Positions 1 to 7,384 of a stretch of DNA of 64,000 nt are shown piece after piece; within the stretch, counting starts at the first letter, position 1, and each line of letters opens with the position of its first letter. A model generated the notes under the pieces. The model did no database searches. It was not told the origin of the DNA and saw nothing but the letters and a program-made list of their open reading frames with translations. Where the stretch lies: assembly GCA_040878345.1 (NCBI GenBank), contig JBBDML010000014.1:1-64000 (forward strand), read 5' to 3'. This DNA comes from ZC4RG35 sp040878345. Lineage in GTDB: Bacteria > Actinomycetota > Acidimicrobiia > Spongiisociales > ZC4RG35. The translations under genes were made by a program, and so were the position numbers.

Positions 1-534
1 ATCGGCTTCGACCTCGCCGACCCGGCATCGATCCGGCCCGCCCTATCCGGCCTGGGACCGGTCTCCCGTCTGGTCTTGGCGGCGATCGGGCGTGACAACA
101 ACCCGGTCAAGGCCTACGACGCCGCCGCCGCCATAGCTCTGACCACCATGAAGCTGGTCGGCTATACCGAGACCATCCACGTTCTGCTGCCCAACCTCTC
201 GGATCACAGCTCGGTCCTCCTCTTCGGGGGCCGGGCCAAGGACCGTCCGTACCCGGGGTCGACCACGGTGACCACGGTCAACGGCGGGGTGTCGAGCCTG
301 ATCCGGACACTGGCCATCGAACTTGCCCCGATCCGCTTCAACGCCATCCATCCCGGGATCGTCGGCGACAGCCCCTTCTGGAAGGACAAGCCCCTCGACG
401 CGGTGCTGGCAAGAACCCCCACCGGAAGGCTGACCACGACAGCCGACGTGGTCGACGCCACCGTGTTCCTCCTCGAGAACCGGTCGGTGAATGGGGTCAA
501 CCTCTACGTCGACGGCGGCTGGATGCTGATGTGA
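1..534 (+). CDS. SDR-family protein, 5' end outside window, catalytic residues replaced
   Basis: Open from the first base in frame 1, so the N-terminal half (with the NAD(P)-binding GxxxGxG motif) lies outside the window. The visible C-terminal 177 residues show a classic short-chain dehydrogenase end: LAIELAPIRFNAIHPGIV, then VNGVNLYVDGGWMLM. In the helix where SDRs carry YxxxK the sequence reads VTTVNGGVSSL. Aligned on the following LAIEL, the catalytic Tyr becomes Val and the Lys becomes Asn. It may therefore be a non-catalytic or altered SDR. The stop overlaps the start of the next gene (ATGA), so the two are co-transcribed and probably translationally coupled. The fold is certain; an enzymatic role is doubtful. 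Confidence 0.85.
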   Translation: MGFDLADPASIRPALSGLGPVSRLVLAAIGRDNNPVKAYDAAAAIALTTMKLVGYTETIHVLLPNLSDHSSVLLFGGRAKDRPYPGSTTVTTVNGGVSSLIRTLAIELAPIRFNAIHPGIVGDSPFWKDKPLDAVLARTPTGRLTTTADVVDATVFLLENRSVNGVNLYVDGGWMLM

Positions 535-1169
535 GCGACACCCAACCGGTCGAGGTGGCCAACGGGGTCCTCGACGGGATCGGCGACCGTCTGCGCGAGG
601 AGCGGGTGAAGGCAGGCCTGAGCCAGCGGGAGCTCGCCCGGCGCCTCGGCCTGTCCGCCAGTCTCATCTCCCAGCTGGAGAGCGGCCTCTCCAAGCCCTC
701 GGTCGGGACCCTGTACGCCATCGTCACCGAGCTCGACGTCTCCCTCGACCGGGTGATCCGCGGCGAGGACTACTCAGGCCCGGAGAGCGGGGAGGCGGTC
801 GATGAGGAAGCCAGCCCGATGGTCCGTCCCGGGGAGCGCCAGATCATCGACCTCGCTTCAGGGGTCCGCTGGGAGGAGCTGACATCGAGCACCGAGGAAG
901 GGGTCGATTTCCTCCTCGCCACCTACGAGGTTGGTGGGTCGTCCACCCCGGATCGGTCACTCATGCGTCATCACGGGAGGGAGTACGGGTACGTCGTGTC
1001 GGGGAGCCTCGGGGTTCAGATCGGGTTCCAGGAGTACCGATTGGAGCCGGGTGACTCGATCGCCTTCGACTCAACCCGCCCCCACCGTCTCTTCAACCGG
1101 GGCGCTGTACGGGTCGAGGCCATCTGGTTCGTGGTGGGCCGGGAGAACGACACCCGCCTCAACGACTGA
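531..1169 (+). CDS. XRE-family regulator with C-terminal cupin domain
   Basis: 212 residues. An N-terminal helix-turn-helix of the Cro/C1 (XRE) type spans about residues 14-70 (SQRELARRLGLSASLISQLE), and a small-molecule-binding cupin barrel spans about 120-208 (GREYGYVVSGSLGVQ, LEPGDSIAFDSTRPHRLFN). This architecture is common for ligand-responsive repressors of catabolic genes. The ATG overlaps the TGA of the upstream SDR gene by four bases, so it most likely controls its own operon. The ligand is unknown. The gene is followed by the paired palindromic repeat. Confidence 0.9.
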   Translation: MSDTQPVEVANGVLDGIGDRLREERVKAGLSQRELARRLGLSASLISQLESGLSKPSVGTLYAIVTELDVSLDRVIRGEDYSGPESGEAVDEEASPMVRPGERQIIDLASGVRWEELTSSTEEGVDFLLATYEVGGSSTPDRSLMRHHGREYGYVVSGSLGVQIGFQEYRLEPGDSIAFDSTRPHRLFNRGAVRVEAIWFVVGRENDTRLND

Positions 1170-1184
1170 GGACCGACCGATTCG

Positions 1185-1231
1185 TTCTGTGCGGATTCGC
1201 GCGAACCCCTCCGTCACAGATCCGCACAGAA
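1185..1231 (+). repeat. Palindromic repeat, copy A
   Basis: 47 bases beginning TTCTGTGCGGAT and ending ATCCGCACAGAA: perfect terminal inverted arms of 12 bases (13 with the flanking G/C at 1184 and 1232) around a conserved centre containing CGCGCGAACCCCTCCGTCACAG. Same orientation as copy B, 15 bases away. One of seven copies in the window. Confidence 0.95.
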
Positions 1232-1246
1232 CGAGATGACCCACCT

Positions 1247-1293
1247 TTCTGTGCGGATTCGCGCGAACCCCTCCGTCACAGATCCGCACAGAA
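1247..1293 (+). repeat. Palindromic repeat, copy B
   Basis: Identical over 47 bases to copy A, in the same orientation. Copies A and B form a 109-base unit that lies 29 bases upstream of the beta-lactamase-like gene start, so its right end falls in the likely promoter region of that gene. Confidence 0.95.
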
Positions 1294-1321
1294 GGGGAGG
1301 TGGGGGTTTAAATCGACCTCG

Positions 1322-2311
1322 ATGAGGCTCAGGCCCAGACTCGCAGTCGCGGTTTGTGTGGTGGTGACGGCCGCCTGCGCCGCACCAGACGCCCAGTCGA
1401 TCACCACCACCTCGACGACCTCGACCACCTCGACGACCTCGACCACCTCGACCTCGACGACCACCACGACCACCCTCCCACCGACCACCACCACCACACT
1501 GGGGACCACCACCACCGGAGCGACTGCGACCAGCTCGGCGACATCGGCGCCCACCACCCCGACCACCCAGCCCCAGCTCCCGGCCCACTGCCGCCCACAG
1601 ATGTTCACACCGGGGGTGATCGCATCCCTGGTCGCCGACTACCCGGGGAAGGCGATCACCGCCCATGTCCACGACCTGAGGACCGGTTGCGACTACTCCT
1701 ACAACCCCGGTAACCGGCAGCGGACCGCTTCTGTGTTCAAGGTGATGGTGATGGCCGGCACCCTGTTAGAGGCGCAGAACGAGGGTCGGGCCCTCAGCGA
1801 CTTCGAGATGGGCCAGTTGGTCCCGATGATCACGGAGTCGACCAACGAGCCGGTGCGAGCGCTGTGGAACCACTTCGGGGGCTCCCCCTGGTTCGCCGAG
1901 CAAGGAGAGATCTTCGGGCTGGGTCAGACCAACATCACCGCCGATGGCGGATCGTCTTGGGGCCGAACCACCACCTCGGCCCGTGACCAGGTCGACCTGT
2001 TGCGCCAGGTGCTGCTCGGTCAAGGCAGCCCGCTCGACGCCGAGTCCCGGGCGATCGCGATCGACCTGATGACCTCGGTGGTGCAATCCCAGACCTGGGG
2101 GGTCACCGCCGGGGTCCCTGATGGGTGGGGAGTGGCCCAGAAGAACGGGTTCGCCGGCATCGTGATCAACTCGGTGGGTTGGGTCGACGAGCCGGGAGCC
2201 AGCCAGGGTTATGTGGTGGCGATCCTGAGCCAGGGTTGGTCGGACCATCCCACCGGCATCGCCGCGGTGGAGAGGGTGAATCGGATCATCGCCGAGGCGA
2301 TGACCTCTTAA
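1322..2311 (+). CDS. Class A beta-lactamase-like serine hydrolase, lipoprotein-type
   Basis: 329 residues. The first 19 form a signal sequence ending in a weak lipobox (VTAAC, Cys19). A Thr/Ser-rich linker (about 27-85) follows, then a penicilloyl-serine transferase-like domain. Its motifs are visible: SVFK at 137-140 (nucleophile Ser137, Lys140), STN at 173-175 (in place of SDN), and KNG at 274-276 (in place of KTG). It is exported and probably membrane-tethered. It may be a true beta-lactamase or a related cell-wall hydrolase; the replaced motif residues make resistance activity uncertain. It starts 29 bases after a repeat pair, with an AT-rich TTTAAAT just before the ATG and no Shine-Dalgarno sequence. 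Confidence 0.85.
   Translation: MRLRPRLAVAVCVVVTAACAAPDAQSITTTSTTSTTSTTSTTSTSTTTTTTLPPTTTTTLGTTTTGATATSSATSAPTTPTTQPQLPAHCRPQMFTPGVIASLVADYPGKAITAHVHDLRTGCDYSYNPGNRQRTASVFKVMVMAGTLLEAQNEGRALSDFEMGQLVPMITESTNEPVRALWNHFGGSPWFAEQGEIFGLGQTNITADGGSSWGRTTTSARDQVDLLRQVLLGQGSPLDAESRAIAIDLMTSVVQSQTWGVTAGVPDGWGVAQKNGFAGIVINSVGWVDEPGASQGYVVAILSQGWSDHPTGIAAVERVNRIIAEAMTS
1394..1506 (+). repeat. Low-complexity triplet repeat coding a Thr/Ser linker
   Basis: Tandem ACC/TCG triplets (CGACCTCGACCACCTCGACG pattern) inside the beta-lactamase-like gene encode the TTSTTSTT linker. The unit is a multiple of three, so slippage would change linker length without breaking the frame. Confidence 0.9.
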
Positions 2312-2317
2312 CCCCCT

Positions 2318-2368
2318 CGGAGCGGGGCCACGCTCCGCCGCAGGGACCTTCCTCCTGCCTTCGGCAGG
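2318..2368. terminator. Bidirectional terminator region with two hairpins
   Basis: Between convergent genes. First stem CGGAGCG/CGCTCCG (2318-2324 with 2331-2337). Second stem CCTGCC/GGCAGG with a TTC loop (2354-2368). There is no long T run, as is usual in high-GC actinobacteria. Confidence 0.6.
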
Positions 2369-2371
2369 GGG

Positions 2372-3394
2372 CTAGCCAGCTCGGACCAGCGGCGCCACCT
2401 CTTTGCCGAAGAGCTCGATCGACCTGAGGACCTTGTCATGGGGCATGGTGCCCACACTCATATGGAGCTCGAACCTCTCGACTCCGAGGGTCTGCTTCCA
2501 GCGGAGGATCTTGGCGGCCACGATCTCGGGGTCTCCGAGCACCAGGGAGCCTTCGGGTTGTCTCATGAGGTGGAACTGCTCGGGTGTCATCGGGCCCCAG
2601 CCCCGCTCCCGGCCCAGCCGCGTCATGGCCACCGCGTATGAGGGGTAGAAGACCTCCACCGCTTCCTCGATGGTCTCGGCGACGAACCCGTGGGCGTGGA
2701 CCGAGAGCGGGAGCCCGGCCGGGTCGTGCCCCGAGTCGATCAGGGTGCGGCGGTAGAGATCGGTGAGCGATGCGAAGCGGTCGGGGCTGCCCCCGATGAT
2801 CGCCATCGCCAGCTCTAGGCCACGTGTAGCGGCCCGCACCACCGAAGCCGGGGTGCCACCGACCGCAACCCTTATCGGGAGCTTCCGCTCGGGCCGGGGG
2901 TAGATCCCCTGGCCCTGGATCGGCGGTCTGAACCTCCCCGACCAGTCAACGACCTCCTGGTCCCGAATCTGGAGCAGCAGGTCGAGCTTCTCGGAGAACA
3001 ACTCGTCGTAGTCACTGAGGGAGAAGCCGAACAGAGGGAACGACTCGATGAATGAGCCCCGACCCACCAACAACTCGGCCCGTCCCGAGGAGACCAGGTC
3101 GAGGGTGGCGTATTGCTGGAACACCCTGACCGGGTCGTCGGTGCTGAGGATCGAGACTGCGGGGAAGAGACGGATCTTCGAAGTCCGTCCGGCTGCGGCC
3201 GCCAGAACCACCGCCGGCGCCGAGGAGGCGAAGTCGGGGCGATGGTGCTCACCCAGCCCGTAGACGTCGAGCCCGACCCGCTCGGAGGTCTCGACCTCCT
3301 CGAGGATCTGGCGGAGACGCTCGCCATGGCTCAAGGTCTCCCCACCCATGGGGGCGGGGATGGTCTCGGCAAAGCTGGTGATGCCCAGTTCCAC
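2372..3394 (-). CDS. LLM-class flavin-dependent oxidoreductase
   Basis: 340 residues, a luciferase-like monooxygenase fold (bacterial luciferase TIM barrel). Visible family features are VGLDVYGLGEHHRPDF near residue 40, KIRLFPAVSILS, the GRAELLVGRGSFIESF region that lines the flavin pocket, and VAVGGTPASVVRAA. The flavin (FMN or F420) cannot be decided from sequence. The pirin gene lies 13 bases upstream on the same strand, so the two probably form an operon. The substrate is unknown. Confidence 0.85.
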   Translation of the reverse strand: MELGITSFAETIPAPMGGETLSHGERLRQILEEVETSERVGLDVYGLGEHHRPDFASSAPAVVLAAAAGRTSKIRLFPAVSILSTDDPVRVFQQYATLDLVSSGRAELLVGRGSFIESFPLFGFSLSDYDELFSEKLDLLLQIRDQEVVDWSGRFRPPIQGQGIYPRPERKLPIRVAVGGTPASVVRAATRGLELAMAIIGGSPDRFASLTDLYRRTLIDSGHDPAGLPLSVHAHGFVAETIEEAVEVFYPSYAVAMTRLGRERGWGPMTPEQFHLMRQPEGSLVLGDPEIVAAKILRWKQTLGVERFELHMSVGTMPHDKVLRSIELFGKEVAPLVRAG

Positions 3395-3407
3395 TGTTGC
3401 CTCTGCT

Positions 3408-4448
3408 TCAGACGCTCTGGCGGTCGCGATGCTCGAGTCGACCGTCGGCGTGGACGGCGAAGCGGCCCTCGGATCGGTCGTGGACCGGGTCGGGTCGGGA
3501 CCAGGGCCAGCCGCCGAACTGGGTGCTTTGATAGTCCTCCACAGCCTGATGCAGCTCTTCGGCCGAGTTCATCACGAAGGGTCCCATCTGGAACACCGGT
3601 GCCCCAATGGGACGACCCTGAAGGAGGAGGAACTCGGCAGGACCACCGCGGCTCTCGATCCGGGCGGGCATCGATGCGTCAAGACTGACCCCTATGCCTG
3701 CCGACACCGCACTCTCTTCGACCAGGATGTCGTCACCGATGAAGGTGTTGAGCATCCGGTTGACTCCCTCGCCAGCAATAGGTAGGTCCCAAACTGCGCC
3801 CGGCTCCATCCGGATCAGCCAGATGGCGAGATCTGAGTCGACACGAGAGGCCCACGAGTCTGGCGGTGGCGGAGGTGGCGCCCATTCGGCGATCGGCCCG
3901 GCGATGACATCGACCGACACACCCTCCGCTGGGTTGATTGTGGGGATCGCCTCACTCCACAGCATCCCGAAGTAAGGCTCGACCATCTTCGACTCTGGGG
4001 GGAGATTGAGCCAGATCTGGAAAAGCTCCAGGGTGTTGGGGCCGTCGGGGTCGAGGAGGGGGAACATCTCGGAGTGGAGGATTCCGCTCCCGGTGGTGAG
4101 CCATTGCACGTCGCCCTCGCCGTAGCGCGCAGTTGCGCCCAGCGAGTCGGAGTGATCGACATAGCCCCGCCGCACCACGGTGACGGTCTCGAACCCGCGG
4201 TGTGGGTGTCGGGGGAACCCGGGGACCGCCACCCCGAAGTACATGCTCCAACCATCCAGATAGGAGTAGTCAGAGCCAAGATGCCGATCGGTCAGTGGCT
4301 CTGCCGGCCCCAATTCGTCGTTCCCCTCCGGGTAGTGGTCGTGATGGTGGACGGCGAACAAGAAAGGGTCCAACCCCTGCCAGGGGAAACCAAGCTGCAC
4401 GAGTTCGAGCACGGCACTCACCAGTTGACGTGACAACAAGCTAGTCAC
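3408..4448 (-). CDS. Pirin-family bicupin protein
   Basis: 346 residues from a GTG at 4448 (VTSLLSRQL...); an ATG at 4514 would add 22 Arg-rich residues that do not look like the family. Pirin motifs are clear: LFAVHHHDHYPEG, FPRHPHRGFETVTVV (metal-binding His pairs and Glu), and LTTGSGILHSEMF. Pirins bind iron or other metals; some act as quercetin 2,3-dioxygenases and others as redox regulators. A C-terminal cupin half follows (PIGAPVFQMGPFVMNSAEE). It is co-directional with the LLM oxidoreductase 13 bases downstream, which suggests a shared oxidative function. Confidence 0.85.
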   Translation of the reverse strand: MTSLLSRQLVSAVLELVQLGFPWQGLDPFLFAVHHHDHYPEGNDELGPAEPLTDRHLGSDYSYLDGWSMYFGVAVPGFPRHPHRGFETVTVVRRGYVDHSDSLGATARYGEGDVQWLTTGSGILHSEMFPLLDPDGPNTLELFQIWLNLPPESKMVEPYFGMLWSEAIPTINPAEGVSVDVIAGPIAEWAPPPPPPDSWASRVDSDLAIWLIRMEPGAVWDLPIAGEGVNRMLNTFIGDDILVEESAVSAGIGVSLDASMPARIESRGGPAEFLLLQGRPIGAPVFQMGPFVMNSAEELHQAVEDYQSTQFGGWPWSRPDPVHDRSEGRFAVHADGRLEHRDRQSV

Positions 4449-4552
4449 CGTTGATCTTCCGCCATTCCCACGCCGACACAGGCTCAGGAGGCCGAATCTG
4501 CGTCTTTCCGCCACCGCATCGGCCCTCTCCGCGGCATCGATGACTAGACATA

Positions 4553-4807
4553 GTGCGCGTCCTCGACATGGTCACCAAGAACCTCTGGGCGAAAGCCGAT
4601 CCCCTACCGATGAGGAGACGCAGAGCCGGGAAACATGAGGCGGCAAGCTCGTGTCGTCATTGGCGAAAGACGGTGGTCAACAACGCCGGCCTCCAGTTCG
4701 TCTTCTGTCGCTCCTGCCGTCAGGTGGGTGTTCGTTATCTCCACGCGGTGCTCGAGGACGACATCGACCTCCCGGACAGCGACCTCTACACCTCGCAGGC
4801 AGGCTGA
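4553..4807 (+). CDS. Small Cys/His protein, unknown function
   Basis: 84 residues if it starts at the GTG at 4553; an ATG at 4568 gives 79. It has a basic N-terminus (MRRRRAGKHE) and then SCRHWRK and VFCRSCRQ, which could form a small zinc ribbon, followed by an acidic tail (LEDDIDLPDSD). Divergent from the pirin gene; no Shine-Dalgarno sequence. I do not recognise a family. The flanking stretches 4449-4552 and 4808-4902 show nothing else. Confidence 0.4.
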   Translation: MRVLDMVTKNLWAKADPLPMRRRRAGKHEAASSCRHWRKTVVNNAGLQFVFCRSCRQVGVRYLHAVLEDDIDLPDSDLYTSQAG

Positions 4808-4902
4808 GCCGACCCGCCGGGAAGTTCAGCCGGTGACGGTGACCGCCATCTCGGGTATGGCTACCGATGGCAGGGCCAACTCGAAACAGGTCCAGCCGCT
4901 GA

Positions 4903-5907
4903 TCAATCGCTCAATGCGGGGATGATCTCCTCACCGTATGCCCGGAGAGTGCCCTCCTGGTCGTCATGCATCAGGTAGATGCCGAACTGGTCAACACCCA
5001 TCTCACGAAGAAGGCCCAGCTTCTCGATGTGGCTCTCGACCGGGCCCAGGACACAGAACCTGTCGATGATCTCATCGGGCACGAAGTCGGTCGACGGGTT
5101 GCCGACCCTGCCGTGATGGTCGTAGTCATACCCCTGGCGCCCCTTGATGTAGTCGGAGAGCGCCCGCGGCACTTTGGACTCGTCTGCTCCGTAGCGGTGG
5201 ACCATGTCGGCGACGTGGTTGCCCACCATCCCCCCGAACCACCTGAGCTGGTCCCGCTGATGGGCCAGGTCGTCGCCGACGTAGGCCGGTGCAACCACGC
5301 AGATCGCGACTTCATCGGGATCCCGCCCGGCGTCGGCGGCGGCGGCCCGCACTGCCCCCAATGTCCATTCCAGGACCTGGAGATCGGCGAGCTGGAGGAT
5401 GAACCCGTCGGCATGGCGCCCGATGGTGTCGAGGACCTTCGGGCCATACCCGGCGACCCACATCGGAAGATCCCAACCCTCGGTGATCCAAGGAATGCGG
5501 AGGGGCTTTCCGTTGTAGACCACCTCCTCACCGGCGACGAGGCCCCTGATCACCCCCATCGCCTCCACCATGGTGTCGAGGCTGGTCGGCTGCTCCCCGA
5601 TGTAACGGAGGGCGGAGTCGCCCCGCCCCATGCCGCAGATGGTGCGCCCGTCGTACATGTCGTTGAGGGTGGCGAAGAGGGAGGCGATCACGGTCCAGTC
5701 CCGGGTGCCGGGGTTGGTCACCATCGGACCCACGATCATCCTCTCGGTGGCGTCCAGAATCCGGGAGAAGATGACGAAGGGCTCCTGCCACAGGATGTGG
5801 CTGTCGAATGTCCACCCGTGGCTGAACCCCAGCCTCTCGGCCTCCACCGCCAACTCGATGACACGAGACGCCGGCGGATCGGTCTGGAGGACGACTCCGA
5901 AGTCCAC
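4903..5907 (-). CDS. LLM-class F420-dependent oxidoreductase (TIGR03842-like)
   Basis: 334 residues resembling the TIGR03842 group of predicted F420-dependent oxidoreductases: GFSHGWTFDSHILWQEPF near residue 28, MIVGPMVTNPGTRDWTVIAS, GRTICGMGRGDSALRYIG. In many actinobacteria this group sits beside dihydropyrimidinase genes, as it does here (hydA starts upstream on the same strand). No dihydropyrimidine dehydrogenase (PydA/PydB) gene is seen in the window. A role as the reductase that makes 5,6-dihydropyrimidine is therefore attractive, but it is an inference from context. Co-directional with hydA and the aminotransferase. Confidence 0.85.
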   Translation of the reverse strand: MDFGVVLQTDPPASRVIELAVEAERLGFSHGWTFDSHILWQEPFVIFSRILDATERMIVGPMVTNPGTRDWTVIASLFATLNDMYDGRTICGMGRGDSALRYIGEQPTSLDTMVEAMGVIRGLVAGEEVVYNGKPLRIPWITEGWDLPMWVAGYGPKVLDTIGRHADGFILQLADLQVLEWTLGAVRAAAADAGRDPDEVAICVVAPAYVGDDLAHQRDQLRWFGGMVGNHVADMVHRYGADESKVPRALSDYIKGRQGYDYDHHGRVGNPSTDFVPDEIIDRFCVLGPVESHIEKLGLLREMGVDQFGIYLMHDDQEGTLRAYGEEIIPALSD

Positions 5908-5967
5908 TAGCGGGCAGACCTCAGATCGGGCGGCTGATACACGGTGGGAATCCCCTTCAAGTGAGCC

Positions 5968-7377
5968 TCAAATCCGATACTGGCTCAGGCCCCGGGGCAG
6001 GTAGACCCCGTTCCCCGGCTGGCCGTGATAGGTGTTGTCCGAGACGATCACCTTGCCCTTGGAGAGCACCGTCTCCACCCTCCCCTTCATCTCCCAGCCT
6101 TCGTATGCCGAGTAGTCGACGTCCATGTGGTGGGTGTCCGCCGAGATGAGATGGGTGGCCTCGGGGTCGAGGATGACGATGTCGGCGTCCGATCCGACAG
6201 CAATGGTCCCCTTCTTGGGGTAGAGCCCGAACATCTTGGCCGGTGTCGTCGCGGTGATCTCGACGAACCGGTTGAGGCCGATCCGGCCCTCGGAGACTCC
6301 CCCATTGAAGATCAGCTCCATTCGGTTCTCCACCCCCGGCATCCCGTTGGGGATCTTGGAGAAGTCGCCCTGTCCCAGCTGTTTCTGGGTGCCGAACCGG
6401 GGGTGATCCCCCATGCAGAAGGGGCAGTGATCGGTGGAGACCACCTGGAGGTCGTTGGTCCGCAGGCCCTGCCACAACCGGTCCTGATGACCGGCGGTGG
6501 CGTCTCGCAGCGGTGGGGAGGCAACGTATTTGGCCCCCTCGAAACCGTTGCCCAGGTGGTCGAGGGACAAGAACAGATACTGGGGGCAGGTCTCAGCGTA
6601 GACGTTGAGCCCGTCGTCTCGGGCCCTGATCACCTCATCGAGAGCCTCCTTGGCCGACAAGTGGACGATGTAGAGCTGGGCCCCAGTCACCTGAGCCAGC
6701 TTGATGGCGCGATGGGCGGCCTCACCCTCGAGGATCGACTTGCGGACGATCCCGTGATAGATCGGGTCGGTCTCGCCACGGTCCAGCGCCTGCTGGACGT
6801 AAACGTCGATGGCGATCCCGTTCTCGGCATGCATGCAGATCGTGGACCCATCCTCGGCAGCCTTCTGCATGGCCCTCACGATCTCCCCGTCGTTGGAGTA
6901 GAAGACCCCCGGGTAGGCCATGAACATCTTGAAGCTCGTCACGCCCTCGTGGACCAGCAGCTCCATCTCCTTGAGGGTCTGATCGTTGATGTCCCCGGTG
7001 ATCATGTGGAACCCGTAGTCGATGGCGCAGTTCCCACGGGCCTTCTCCATCCAGGCCTCCCACCCCTCCATCGCCGACTGGCCCTTGGTCTGGACGGCGA
7101 AGTCGATGATGGTGGTGGTCCCGCCGAAGGCGGCGGCCCGGGTCCCGGTCTCGAAGGTGTCGGCGGCGAAGGTGCCACCGAAAGGGAGCTCCATGTGGGT
7201 GTGGACGTCGATCCCGCCGGGGAGCACCAACTTTCCGGTGGCGTCGATCTCCTCGGTTGGTGTCACCGTGTGCTGGCGACCCAGCAATGCCACCACCTGA
7301 CCACCATCGATGAGGACATCGGCCTCCATCTTCTCCACGGCGGTGACCACCGTGCCGTTGCGGATGAGTGTCGTCAT
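5968..7377 (-). CDS. hydA: Dihydropyrimidinase / D-hydantoinase
   Basis: 469 residues, amidohydrolase superfamily, cytosolic binuclear zinc enzyme that opens 5,6-dihydrouracil/dihydrothymine (or hydantoin) rings to N-carbamoyl-beta-amino acids. Metal ligands are all present: His59 and His61 (GGIDVHTHM), the Lys150 that becomes carboxylated (GVTSFKMFM), His183 (CMHAENG), His239 (YIVHLSA) and Asp316 (VSTDHCPF). The length matches the family. The aminotransferase stop is seven bases upstream on the same strand, and the LLM enzyme follows. Together with the nitrilase this makes the classic reductive pyrimidine pathway. Uracil and hydantoin specificity cannot be separated by eye. Confidence 0.92.
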   Translation of the reverse strand: MTTLIRNGTVVTAVEKMEADVLIDGGQVVALLGRQHTVTPTEEIDATGKLVLPGGIDVHTHMELPFGGTFAADTFETGTRAAAFGGTTTIIDFAVQTKGQSAMEGWEAWMEKARGNCAIDYGFHMITGDINDQTLKEMELLVHEGVTSFKMFMAYPGVFYSNDGEIVRAMQKAAEDGSTICMHAENGIAIDVYVQQALDRGETDPIYHGIVRKSILEGEAAHRAIKLAQVTGAQLYIVHLSAKEALDEVIRARDDGLNVYAETCPQYLFLSLDHLGNGFEGAKYVASPPLRDATAGHQDRLWQGLRTNDLQVVSTDHCPFCMGDHPRFGTQKQLGQGDFSKIPNGMPGVENRMELIFNGGVSEGRIGLNRFVEITATTPAKMFGLYPKKGTIAVGSDADIVILDPEATHLISADTHHMDVDYSAYEGWEMKGRVETVLSKGKVIVSDNTYHGQPGNGVYLPRGLSQYRI

Positions 7378-7384
7378 GGCTTTC

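Noticed and set aside
1184..1294. Direct repeats that could look like a short CRISPR array
   Set aside because: Only two units per site, 14-15 base spacers that are partly similar to each other, strongly palindromic units, and no cas genes. Better explained as a dispersed palindromic element.
1071..1672. Minus-strand open frames across the repeat pair and the linker of the beta-lactamase-like gene
   Set aside because: They consist of translated repeat (CDGGVRANPH-type peptide) and low-complexity antisense of a Thr linker; no ribosome site and no family similarity.
4966..5910. Long plus-strand frame antisense to the LLM gene
   Set aside because: Composition (His/Asp/Val/Gly-rich) is typical of the antisense of high-GC coding sequence; the minus-strand gene has clear family motifs.
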